Below, piece after piece: positions 20,560-30,469 of a DNA stretch of 64,000 nucleotides. Position 1 is the first letter of the stretch, and the number at the start of each line of letters is the position of its first letter. Location of the stretch: contig CAMGYJ010000011.1 of the NCBI GenBank assembly GCA_946122785.1, positions 57,400,449-57,464,448 of the forward strand, in the 5' to 3' direction. Source of the stretch: Linum tenue (Eukaryota; Streptophyta; Magnoliopsida; Malpighiales; Linaceae). The position numbers and the translations under genes are program-made. The notes under the pieces are model-generated. The model saw only the letters and a list, made by a program, of their open reading frames with translations, was not told the DNA's origin and made no database searches.

Positions 20560-22851
20560 TATCACAAGTTTTCAGTGGTAGCCGTCCCAGCCTCCTCTCT
20601 CGCCGCCGCCTCAACTTGCTCTTCGTCAACAGCCTCAGCTTCTTCATCCTCTCCCGCGTCTGCGCGCAGCTCCTCCTCAGCCTCCGGCTCAGAATCAAAC
20701 TCTAAAGACCTTTTCTCCCCCAGCTACATTTTCACATGTCGCACCATGGCGCGAGTGTTCTAGCGGATCCCCGGGTTTTCCGGTCGCACCTTCTTGCGGA
20801 CCGCGATCACAGCCTTGGTCATCGCACCCGCCAGAATCCTCCCAAAAGAGGGGGACGATTTGTACTGACGGACTGCAGTAACCTGCGCTGCGCGCACAGC
20901 TTTCGCCTTGGCTACATCATGAAGGTGGACCAGATCCTCCTTCTCCTTCTGGAACTCCTCACGGACCTACTTCAGCTTCTCCTTGTGGTCTGCTTCCATT
21001 TGTTTCTTCTCCTTCGCGAACTCGCTCCGCAACTCCTCCCAGATATTGTCGTGCTCCTCTGCCCTGACCCGCTCCTTCGCCGCCTCCACATCCTCCGTCA
21101 ACTTGCTTTGCAAAACGGCGAGCTGCTCCATAGCCTCGTTGGCTTTATTTTTCGTCACTTCCGCGCGACTCTCTGCTCTAGCGAGCTTGCCTTCCAGTTG
21201 CACAATCCTCTACTCCTCCGCCTTCAGCTTTGCGCGTTGCGAGGCTCGCTCCTGCTGGGCGCGGAAAGTTGCCAGCAAACCCTACATTCACAACGCTAAA
21301 AGACTTAGCGAAATTCCATTTAACAAGTAAGACGGACTACGCGTAAGATTAACCTAATCTTACCGCGAAATGAACCTGAGCCAGGTCCTGCAGCGGATCT
21401 GACTTCTCCAGCCGCGAGGGGACGCTCAATATAAGGCCCACCGCTCGCAGAGCAGTCTGAGTGGCCGAACTGTTGCACGCCGCACCGGTGTGGATCTGCA
21501 CATCGCGGAAGTAATTGACAGCGGCGGCTCCTCCAAAACCGGCCATCTCTGGTAGTTTCTGTTGGACAGTTGCCCCGAATGAACTGGCAGCCGCCACCTT
21601 CTCAGGGCGAGGAGATTTACCCACTCGCGCCTCTAGTTCAAAAATCACCAGAGGCAGCTGCTGCGCCGCCTGCGCGGGTTGCTCGGTCACTCGCGCCGCT
21701 TTCTTCGGCTTCTTTGCAACCAACGGCTGTTCCACCTTCTTCCTCTTCGAGCCGCTGGGTTGCGAATGCAAAAAGAAAGAAATATAACTAACCATCAGCA
21801 AAGAGCTCCTCCAAGCACGCCGCGCGGACGCCGCTGGAGTACAAGTTTATCCTTTGAGGCATGCAGGCCTCATATTCTTCATCGAGCCCATCGTATTTGC
21901 CCAACTTTGACTCGAAGCCGCGTACTCACTGGCCCACTCCCCCGGAACGGGCTTCACGAAAAAGAACCGCTCAAACCAGTTCTTTTCTAGCTTGGGGGAC
22001 CCATACACGTAACCATCGGGCCGCTTATCTCGTCGCCTGATGGAAAGACAGTCGCTCCTCTCCGTGGGCCGCTTTATTTTATATATCTTCTGGAACAGCC
22101 CATAAGTTGGTTGAATATTAAGCCTCTTGCACACGAGGCGGAGACAAGACACGTGCATAATCACGGAAGGAGACAGGTGCGCGACTGAGCAAGCCAAATG
22201 CCTACACAGCGCGCACAATAGCGGGTCGATGGGGAACTTGAAGCCCATCCTCCAGTACTCGGAGTACACGCCGAACCACCCTGGGGGGCAACTCCCGATC
22301 CGACTCCGCGCGGTGGGAACTGCATATTGCTAGTTGGAGGGGCAACCCCAACCCGCGCACCGGCTCCGTCACTTCGCGCCGCCCATACACTGACACGTGG
22401 TCCGGTCTGCGCAACAAATTGTCACTCGGAACCTGCCCCGCGTCGAACATCTCCTCCCAATCCAGGATCGTATACGCGGCCCCTACCCCACACACACCAA
22501 GACGGCTCATTGCCTCGGTCATGCGGGAGACATAGAGCGGCTCCGACGACGTCTCTGATGTCCTCGGAACGTCAATAGGAACCGCGCCAGGCCAGCCCGC
22601 GCGTTCGCGACGGATTATCAATACCCCCCACGCGTGCTCGCCTCACCACTTGCACGCTCCACCTCCCGGCCGGAGTCGATGTCGTATGACGGCGTCGCCG
22701 GAACACCCCCTTCATCTACTCCACCGCCGTGAATGTGTTCGGAATCGTCCAGATCCAGTGACGGATGAGAAGAGAGATGAGAAAGAGGAGAAATATTACC
22801 TTCTTCGTCTGGTACGACCTCGATCTCGTTGTTCACATCACTGCTGGCCAT
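20560..22851 (-). pseudogene. Tat antisense ORF with 'putative gypsy-type transposon' (Transposase_28-like) domain
   Basis: On the minus strand, a likely start at 22851 (MASSDVNNEIEVVPDEEG) opens an acidic, Ser-rich N-terminus (to 22618). Overlapping frames follow at 22621-22202 and 22269-21847. The latter has the recognisable block YSEYWRMGFKFPIDPLLCAL, HLSPSVIMHVSC and KNWFERFFFVKPVPGEW, which matches the plant family annotated as putative gypsy-type transposon. Then come a Lys/Ala-rich linker (21801-21349) and a coiled coil (21203-20967). At least three frame changes separate the parts. Position between integrase and 3' LTR, and antisense orientation, match the extra ORF of Grande-like Tat elements. 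Its function is unknown. Confidence 0.65.
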
Positions 22852-23387
22852 GATGCTCTGAAAAGTAACACGAATAATCTGGAGATTTAAGGTCGTCGAA
22901 GAAGAAGAGGAATCTCGTTGGCAGAGAGAAACTAGAGAAAACGAAGTAGAAGTGGGAGAGAAGAATAACTCCTCTTCGTAAAAAGAAGAGTATTTATAAC
23001 CCACAGAAGAGTAACCGAAGGGTTAAAGTTACATTGGGAAATGGAACCGTCAGGAATTTTTGAAATTCAAAAAACCGCCTCCCAAACGAGTGAATGGCAG
23101 AGTGCCACGTCAGCACCTATAAAAGCGTAGGGACTAGGCGGTGACGTCATAGGGTACGCACACCGCCTGGGGGCATGGTGTACCTACGGAGAGGAAAAAA
23201 TACACCCGAAAAACCAAATTGAAGCGCGCAAAAAAGTAGAAGCGCAAGAAAGAAGGCGGAGGCAGTAAGAAAGTTGGGTACGAACGATCAAGCGTAAGAA
23301 GGCGGACGATGAGCGCGAGGAACCGACCCCGGCGCTTAAGACTTGAACAAGCAGCATTCAAAGAATACCCCCTGATGGGGGGGCAAT

Positions 23388-24100
23388 TGTTGGGGATATA
23401 GCTCGGATCCAGTCGCGCAAGAAAGACTGCCCAGCGCGCTCTACGCACTCACGGAAAGAACCTTCCGCGAGTACTAAAAGCATCCGTGATTAAAGATAAA
23501 TATGCGAGTGCCAGAAGCACCAGCTGTTGTCGTTTTGCTATACTCAAGCCGACACCGTTTTATAAACCTTTCGCGAGTACTAGAAGTCTCCGCGAGTAAA
23601 GACAAGTCCGTGAGTGCCAGAAGCGCCAGCTGACATCGTTTAGCTCTACTCAAGCCGACGTCGTTTTGCTCTACTCAAGCCGGCGTCGTTTCGCCTAATT
23701 CGAACTGAGAAGGAAAAACGGGAAGAACGACGTCGTATCCTCCGAAGGAATGGTCACATCCTAGTCCTAGGTATAATTATGGCCTAAGGCATGGCCTAAA
23801 TGTCTGACACATGTAGTAGTCATGTCACATTAAATGTTCACCCACCGCAATGTGGCCTATAAATAGAGCATTTACTCCGGTGGGTGAGGGGATCGGATTT
23901 TCGGACTCTATCTCTACAAACTATCAACTTCTCTCTCTAAGATATCATTCTCTAAATCACATTCTCTCATCCCTTTGTTCTTCAACCGATAGTGGATTCT
24001 CATTGCTTACTCTTCTCGCCCATTTTCCTGAGCCTCACTCCTACACTCAGTTAGGCTCAAACAGATGTGACTTCGACCTTCACTAGCATTAGAACACAGA
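23388..24100 (+). repeat. Tat 3' LTR
   Basis: The LTR begins TGTTGGGGATATAGC at 23388, just after a G-rich polypurine tract (GATGGGGGGG, 23374-23383). It contains two diverged copies of a unit of about 105 bp, each with CGCGAGTACTA(A/G)AAG, GCGAGTGCCAGAAGC-like and TACTCAAGCCGAC blocks (23466-23690). The promoter lies near 23858 and a pyrimidine-rich leader follows. The right end is not certain because the partner LTR is missing. Confidence 0.7.
23858..23865 (+). promoter_or_regulatory. TATA box of the Tat LTR
   Basis: TATAAATA in the context GGCCTATAAATAGAGC, about 470 bp inside the LTR. A matching start site would lie about 30 bp downstream. Confidence 0.65.
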
Positions 24101-24759
24101 AGACAAGCATCATCGGTAATTCTGCCCCACTCTTTGAGCTTATCATGAGTAGTGATTCTGTTTAATATCACAAATCACACAATGATCCGATATATGGGAA
24201 TGACATGCCTGCTCCAAATCCGTAGCCACCAAGAAACAATACTAATACATAATAATAAAAAAAACAATACTATTGGAATCAATATTTTTTTTTATAATAC
24301 TATACAAACTATTATTGTCAATAGGGTGAACCCTCGATGATTCTCTTCACCTATTATCATGTCAAGTTGACTCCTTTATATTATATAAATTGTGATGTGG
24401 GTGAACCCACAAACCCACCCGCATCATCCACCATCCGCCCGACCCAACCCGAGACTAAATGTGGGTGGGTGGTGGGTTAAAAATTATTAATCCGTTTAAG
24501 CGCGGGTGGATGCATTTTATGGTCAAAATCCACCCGACCCACCCAATGCCCACCCCTAAATACAAGGGAAGGGACCCTTGTATATAAGTGTCCACCAAGT
24601 TCATTAGTACGAGGCCTTTTGGGGAGGACACCCAAAAGTAAATCCATGCGGGCTTGGCACAAAGCGGACAATATCGTACTAATTGAGCGGCCCCAGTTAT
24701 GACAAGTGGTAGTACATCAGAGATTTCAGAGGAAGAGGATTCAAGTCAAGGTGGAGATT
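24101..24759. other. Decayed repeats between Tat and copia
   Basis: No gene. The stretch 24395-24556 is rich in GGGTGGG and CCCACCC in both orientations and ends CCCACCCCTAAA, resembling a terminal piece of a hAT-type element. The stretch 24590-24690 resembles an LTR-like plant repeat. A purine-rich AAGTCAAGGTGGAGATT lies directly against the copia LTR at 24743-24759. Confidence 0.4.
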
Positions 24760-25164
24760 TGTTGATGTGACTTGAATTGGACTATCAGCCGCTACGACTG
24801 GTAGTCGGGGGTCTCGCTGACCGGTCTACGAGTGGGGTCCAGGGCAACGCCGGGGGCCCGCGGTGTATGAGCTCAATGTTATTTGGGTTCGGGTTATGGG
24901 CCCTGTTTGTAACCATTTCCTTTGCCAGATTTGATTAGGTTTAGACCCACATGGAGAAGTACTATAAATACTTCTCATACTCCTCTGTAATCTGTAATCT
25001 CCTCGATATAGTGAAACTGGCTCTCTCTCGCCTGTGGACTAGCTAACACACATCGTGTTAGTGAACCACGTAAATCATGTGTCTGTGTTTTTTGATTCTC
25101 GCTTTCTTATTCTTGCTTTATCGATTCCGGCGATTTCTCGCTCCGTAGCATCGCTTTCATAACA
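24760..25164 (+). repeat. Copia LTR (405 bp)
   Basis: It begins TGTTGATG and ends CATAACA, with the usual TG...CA limits. A TATAAATA box lies at 24963-24970 and a C/T-rich transcribed part follows. It is bounded on the right by a primer-binding site and on the left by a polypurine-like tract. Confidence 0.8.
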
Positions 25165-25166
25165 AG

Positions 25167-25178
25167 TGGTATCAGAGT
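25167..25178 (+). promoter_or_regulatory. Primer-binding site (initiator Met tRNA)
   Basis: TGGTATCAGAGT, one base off the plant copia consensus TGGTATCAGAGC, placed two bases after the LTR end. Confidence 0.85.
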
Positions 25179-25218
25179 CACGGCTGGAAATCAGGCTAGG
25201 GTTTTTCGATTCAGAAGA

Positions 25219-25968
25219 ATGACGTCGGGGAACATGAAGATCGAAAAGTTCACGGGGAAGAACAGCTTCGCTATATGGCAGATGAAGATGCAGGCTTTTT
25301 TAAAACAGCAAGGGCTATGGGGGCGACTGTCTACGAAACAGAAGAAGGCAGCGGTCGATGACGATGAGTGGAATACCCTAGAGGAGAAGGCCCACTCTAC
25401 CATCATGCTATCGTTGTCTGATGACATCATCTTTGAAGTCGTTGCTGAGAAGACTACCGCGGGCTTGTGTTTAAAGTTGGAGAGTCTGTATATGACGAAG
25501 TCCTTAACCAACAAGCTGCATCTCAAGCAAGGGTTGTTCAGCTTGAGGATGCAAGAAGGTACGCCTTTGAGGGAACATCTCGAACAACTTAACTCTATTT
25601 TGCTGGATCTGCGTAATATAGATGTTCATGTTGATGACGAGGATGCTGCCCTAATCCTGCTGGTTTCTTTGTCGAGTTCATATGAGAATTTCGTTAATTC
25701 TTTTATTGCCGGTAAAGAAAGCGTGTCGTTGGAGGATGCCAGGTCTGCTCTTCATACGAGAGAGATCATGCATAAGGCGTCCGGATCTGGTACAGGTGGT
25801 GAGGCATCAGGTTTGGCTATTACAGGTGGAAAGGGAAAGAAGAAATCTGGTAAAGGGAATTCGAACAAGAATTCCAAGGGTCCTGGTCCACAGCCAGGTG
25901 ATGCTTGTCACAACTGCAAGGAAGTGGGGCATTGTAAGTACAGTTGTCCCAGGAGAAGAGGGCAATAG
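25219..25968 (+). CDS. Copia gag (nucleocapsid) polyprotein part
   Basis: A 249-residue open frame starts with ATG soon after the primer-binding site. The N-terminal part (KIEKFTGKNSFAIWQMKMQ, SLYMTKSLTNKLHLKQGLF, LREHLEQLNSILLDL) is the UBN2-type copia gag. Residues about 190-225 are basic, Gly- and Lys-rich, followed by a zinc knuckle CHNCKEVGHCKYSC (C-x2-C-x4-H-x4-C). Gag coats the RNA and forms the virus-like particle. A stop (TAG at 25966) separates it from the protease frame, where a full element would read through. This is the best preserved retroelement frame in the window. Confidence 0.85.
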   Translation: MTSGNMKIEKFTGKNSFAIWQMKMQAFLKQQGLWGRLSTKQKKAAVDDDEWNTLEEKAHSTIMLSLSDDIIFEVVAEKTTAGLCLKLESLYMTKSLTNKLHLKQGLFSLRMQEGTPLREHLEQLNSILLDLRNIDVHVDDEDAALILLVSLSSSYENFVNSFIAGKESVSLEDARSALHTREIMHKASGSGTGGEASGLAITGGKGKKKSGKGNSNKNSKGPGPQPGDACHNCKEVGHCKYSCPRRRGQ

Positions 25969-25989
25969 AAGAAACAAGGTTCAGTTGTC

Positions 25990-26954
25990 GTGGCAGAAGT
26001 GGACAACAGTTTTGAAGACGATCTCGCCTTGGCTGTAGATGAGAAGGCACATCGTGGGGATATGCGGTTTCTGGATACTGCAGACTCATACCATATGTCT
26101 CAGACTAGGGATTGCTTCACAACCTACGAGCAGATAGATGGTGGTAACGTGGTCATGGCAAATGGAGCTGTCTGCAAGGTTGTTGGAATCGGGTCCATAA
26201 AGGTTCGAGCACATGATGGTTCATTCTGTACCGTGAATTATGTCAGGCATGTTCCACGAATGACAAAGAACTTGATCTCCTTGAGTCTACTCGACAGCAA
26301 GGGTTTTAGCTTCAAAGGAAAAGGTGGAGTTGTGTATGTCTGCAAAGGTTCAAGGAAGTGCTGAAGGGCGTGAAGCGTGGGACCTTGTATGCATTACAAG
26401 GGCATGTGTTGTCTGGTTCTGCTGCAGTTGCATCGTCTCAGGTTCATCAGGAAGATATGACCACTCTCTGGCACATGAGACTGGGGCATATGAGTGAACT
26501 GGGGATGCAAGTTCTATCGAAGAAGGATCTTCTTTGGGGCACAAGGTGCAGAATTTGGAATTCTGTGAGCATTGTGTGTTTGGGAAGCTACATCGCAGCA
26601 AGTTTCCCAAGAAAGGTATCCACCGGACGAAGGGGATACTGGATTACCTCCACTCCGACTGTTGGGGTCCTTCACGAGTTGAATCCATTGGAGGCAGCAG
26701 GTATTTTCTGTCTATTATTGATGATTATTCGAGATTCACTTGGATTTTCATGATGAAGCAGAAAAGTGAGGCTTTCACGAAGTTAAAGCAGTGGAAGACA
26801 TTGGTGGAGAATCAGACTGGGAAGAAGATCAAGAAGCTGCGAATAGACAATGGTCTGGAGTTCTGTAATTCTGAATTCAACGAATTCTGCAAGGATGAAG
26901 GGATTGCTCGTCATCAGACTGTAAGAGATACACCCCAGCAGAATGGCGTTGCAT
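25990..26954 (+). pseudogene. Copia protease and integrase, truncated
   Basis: The protease region has RFLDTADSYHM, where D-T-A replaces the usual D-T-G or D-T-A/C variants of copia. A frame change near 26360 leads to the GAG-pre-integrase region with the zinc-binding pattern LWHMRLGHMSELGM, CEHCVFGK. A second frame change near 26535 leads to the integrase core with DYLHSDCWGP (first Asp), YFLSIIDDYSRFTWIF and RIDNGLEF (second Asp). The sequence ends at TPQQNGVA, just before the catalytic Glu. The junction with Athila follows at once. Confidence 0.8.
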
Positions 26955-28977
26955 GCTGCCAATAACAAGAGGGATAGTAAAACTCCCTGGATCTTTACGC
27001 TTCTCAGGCAGCTTGTTCCGTAGGATAGCAGAACACTCCTCGCTCAGCATCACTGTCGAAAGATCCCCAAGTTTCTTCTTGTTGGTGAGGAGATCCTTCA
27101 TGAACTTGGCGTACTTGGGCATCTTCGACAGTGCCTCCATGAAAGGTATGCTGATGTTGAGCTGCTTCAACATTGCTATGAACTTGGCAAACTCAGTCTC
27201 CAGCTTATCTTTGTGTAGTCGAGTGGGGTACATGCTCCTTAACCACTGGTTGTGGTTTGGGAACCTGTGCTTCCTTCTCCATCCCCACTTCTACGTCGTC
27301 AGCTGGAAGTGGTGAAGCAGGCAGTGGCTCTTCCTCCCTAGCTTGGGCAGGTACCGCCGATGTGGTCTTGCCACTCCTGGTGGCGATGGCATTCAGCTGC
27401 TGGTGCGGCTCCCGTGGATTGGGGATGGTAGTGGCAGGTAGAGTTCCCAGTGCCCGAGTATTGTTCTGACGAGCTATTCCTCCAAGCTGATGTTGGAGGT
27501 CCTGCAGTATGGCACCTTGGTTCCTCTGACCCGCCTCCAGCGAGGCGATGCTTTGGTCTATCCTGGTAAAATTTGCCTGGCTGGTAGTCATGAATGCCGC
27601 CAAAATGTTCTTCAGCTCGGTCATCTGATTATCTGGAGCTGGAGCTACTGCTGGCTCGACATATGGGCAATGCGGTTGCTGGAAAGGTTGCCTCTGCTGA
27701 AAACCACCAGCTGGTGCTGGGAAACCAGGTGGTTTGGTGGTGTTGCCATTCCAAGAGAAGTTGGGATGCTGGCGCCACTCGTCATTGTATGTATTACTGT
27801 ATGGATCAAGGCGTCGAGCATTGGCGATGAAGTCCAACGGCTCCTAGGGTGTAGATGACTCCCGCATAGCCTGACAGTCTTCCACCAGATGGTTCAAGCT
27901 CTCACACCACTGACATTGAGCTACTGGAGGTCCGCCCAGACCTCTGCCCGGAATAAGACTGTTGGGCTGCTTCAATGTCTGCACTAACTCGGCCACCTCC
28001 CGCTCTAGCCCGGACCTGGCCTGCATGGCGTGCACACCACGATCCCGGGAATTCCTGCCTCTAGCGCTCTGCCCCCAAGAATGATCTCTGGCAGCCAAGG
28101 TACTGATCATCTGGCTCAGTTCGGGTGGAGTCTTAGTGAGAATATCCCCTCCTGGGCATAGAGACTCAATCACCCTCTGGCTTTCCGGAGAGAGAGCACA
28201 GTAGAAGTTCCCCACGGTGAATGCATCACTGAAGCCATGATGGGGACACTGCCAGAAAAATCCCAAGTACCGCTCGCAGGCATCACGAAGTGACTCATCT
28301 GGCTCTTGGCGGAAGTGAGTGATCTCCCGCTGGATCTCTGTGGTCTTCGATGCCGGATAGTACCTATGCACGAACTTGTTGGCCAGATCGTCCCAAGAAG
28401 TGATGTAAAATGGGGGCTGGATCTCTAACCACCTCTTAGCATGCCCCGCCAGAGAATGGGGGAAGAGGTGAATACAGATTGCATCATCGGGTACACCGTT
28501 CATCTTGAACCCGTTCGTCAGCTGCAGGAACCGGGAAAGATGCACCCTTGCCTCCTCATCCTTCAAGCCATGAAACTTGATAAAGGATGTAATGAGTTGA
28601 ATCCAACACGGCTTGATCTCAAAGTTGTTCGTTGGGATGGGCGGATAGAGGATGATAGGGCGGATATCAGCGACCCGTGGAGTGTAGTAGTACTCCAAGG
28701 TGGGACTCGGCGGCGGTGGTTGATGATGAACCCCATCTGCCTGGGGTATTGGTTTGTTCCCCAAGATCTGATTAACTGGGGGAACCTAGAGAGGTATCCC
28801 CTGGGGCGTGTTATGTTCATCGTCCATCTCGTACTCGTCCTCAGAATCGCTGCTTAAGTGGCCGTCTATGTGCTCCTCCGTAGCCAGTCTAGCTCGTTGT
28901 TGTCTCCTAAGTTGGCGATAGGTGCGTTCAAGCTCCGGATCCAACGGCAGTAAACCTCCCGACTGGCTACGGGTCAT
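26955..28977 (-). pseudogene. Athila gag
   Basis: The start MTRSQSGGLLPLDPE lies near the leader. The conserved capsid core follows: NFEIKPCWIQLI, VHLSRFLQLTNGFKMNGV, IHLFPHSLAGHAKRWL, SWDDLANKFVHRYYPASKT, WQCPHHGFSDAFTVGNFY. One frame is kept from 28977 to 27205, interrupted only by two in-frame TAG codons at 28786-28788 and 27844-27846, both of which could be CAG codons changed by C-to-T transition. A frame change near 27230 gives the late gag part (LETEFAKFIAMLKQLNISIP, MPKYAKFMKDLL, EECSAILRNKLPEKRKDPGS). It is cut by the junction with copia. Gag forms the particle that packages element RNA. Confidence 0.85.
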
Positions 28978-29098
28978 GCTCTACCTGCACATAGTCAAGC
29001 AGCAAACTCGTGAAGGCACGAGTGGGACAAAGCAAACAAACAATGCTAAAAAGAAAAGCTAAATTAACTGAAACCACGTTTCTTCAACAACCTAACCG

Positions 29099-29116
29099 TC
29101 CCCGGCAATAGCGCCA
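29099..29116 (-). promoter_or_regulatory. Primer-binding site (Asp tRNA type)
   Basis: On the minus strand it reads TGGCGCTATTGCCGGGGA, two bases off the Asp-tRNA complement seen in Athila elements, six bases inside from the LTR end. Confidence 0.8.
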
Positions 29117-29122
29117 AAAACT

Positions 29123-30469
29123 TGACTTGCTCCTACCGTCACTCTAGAAAATGGCCAAGTGTAACCACCTCCTAAAGCGTAGTATAGCGGGTTTGGGTTT
29201 TAATGTTAACCCGGGTCCTCAGTGTGATGACTACTCCGTGAGTTCTTATTATTTAGCAATGACAGTGTAGTGAAGGTCCAAACAAGCAAACAAGCAAAGC
29301 AGTTAACAATTGTTTCCAAGTTGAGAGAGGTCACCCGGATATGGTTCCCCCTAGACTGCAATTAAGCCGGATTGTAATTTACCAAGTTCAATTTCAATGA
29401 TAGTTATACTTCAGGAGGTTCTTAAACAGTCTGCAGTCTCGACTAAAGGTCTCCAGACCCTCTCAATCTGAGTCCCCAACGGGCGACTAACCTCCACCGG
29501 AGTAAACAGATTGAGGCCCTAACGAACCAAACCTCCACTACCGAAGTAAATCTGGTGCAGAATAGTGAATTGACTCCTCGACTAAAGTCGTCAATTCACT
29601 ACCTTCAATCAAGGGAGCTCTATCAACCTAGGAAGATATTCTCTTTCTAGGTTAAAGCAGAAACAACAGGAATTTGATCAGGATTCATGCCATTCAACAA
29701 ATCAAACCTCAATTGAATATAATCATATCACTCAATCTGTACTTGGGTTCATACAATCAAACCTAACATACAAATCTAGAGTTCGTCATACCCAGGTGAA
29801 TAAGAAAGTTACTCCATTGAGAGAGATGGGAAATCTAGCTCAGATGCGGAAACCATACTATGAAGGATGAGATTCTACTTCTGACACTCAATCAGCTCTT
29901 CTCCAAGCTCAAGTTGGGCTCCAATGGTGATAGAGATCGATCTAGGCACTTGAAGAATCAGGTTCATCACTTTCTCTCTCTAGGTATACGCTTTGTCTCT
30001 CCAAAACTCGGTTCTCCCTCATTTGGTTCGAAATTGGGTTAAAAAACCAGAATTTCCCGACCACACGGCCAGGACACTGCCGTGTGGCTTTCCAGTATGC
30101 CCGTGTGGATGTTAAAATGTGGCGTTCCGATTAGTGGGCTTTCAGGCATGCTGCACGGCCAGGGACACACGACCGTGTGGATTTCCAGGCTGGGCGTGTG
30201 AGTTCCCTGGACTTTCCACACGGCCACAAGGGGTCCCCTACACGGCCAGTGTGGCTTGCCCGTGCAAAGTGGTGCTACACGGCCAAGTCACACGGCCGTG
30301 TGGGATTTTAGGCGTGCCCGTGTGAGTTCCTCAGCTTCTCGCCAAACGTTCAATCTTCGTCCAATCGACCCCGAACTCGTTCCCAAGCCTTCATTCACGT
30401 ATTAGGACCTGAAATATCACAAACAAGAACAACCTAGCGTGATATCGGCTTAAAGCACGAGAATCAACA
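29123..30469 (-). repeat. Athila 5' LTR with palindrome-rich zone
   Basis: On the minus strand it starts TGTTGATTCTCGTGC and ends GCAAGTCA next to the primer-binding site, 1347 bp. Between 30058 and 30325 the motif CACACGGCC and its complement GGCCGTGTG recur many times, making a dense field of short palindromes. The rest includes CT- and AT-rich leader sequence. The partner LTR is absent. Confidence 0.75.

Larger units (their letters stand above)
12478..24100 (+). mobile_element. Tat-lineage Ty3/gypsy retrotransposon, 5'-truncated, CACTA inserted
   Basis: Order on the plus strand: gag C-terminus with zinc knuckle, protease, (CACTA insertion), reverse transcriptase, RNase H, a second RNase H, integrase, a 97-bp tandem repeat, a minus-strand ORF, purine-rich tract, 3' LTR. 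A second RNase H of archaeal type after the normal RNase H, and an extra antisense ORF between integrase and the 3' LTR, are known traits of some Tat-lineage elements such as Grande. All ORFs carry stops or frame changes. No 5' LTR is present in the window, so the left part was lost. The left limit is where gag becomes readable; the right limit is approximate. Confidence 0.85.
24760..26954 (+). mobile_element. Ty1/copia retrotransposon, 5' half only
   Basis: 5' LTR, methionine-tRNA primer-binding site, gag, protease and most of integrase are present. The sequence stops inside integrase at about 26954 and continues as Athila sequence in the opposite orientation. Reverse transcriptase, RNase H and 3' LTR are absent from the window. 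The gag type and short LTR fit the Tnt1/Retrofit-like group, but no lineage is assigned firmly. Confidence 0.85.
26955..30469 (-). mobile_element. Athila-lineage Ty3/gypsy retrotransposon, 5' half only
   Basis: In minus-strand order: LTR (30469-29123), Asp-tRNA primer-binding site (29116-29099), leader, and gag to about 26955, where it meets the copia fragment. Protease, pol and the 3' LTR are absent. The gag motifs and primer choice are those of Athila. Confidence 0.8.

Noticed and set aside
20575..21330. Plus-strand frames rich in Ser, Leu and Arg
   Set aside because: Complement of the coiled-coil part of the antisense Tat ORF.
24395..24556. G/C-rich block resembling a hAT terminus
   Set aside because: No partner end or target duplication could be found.
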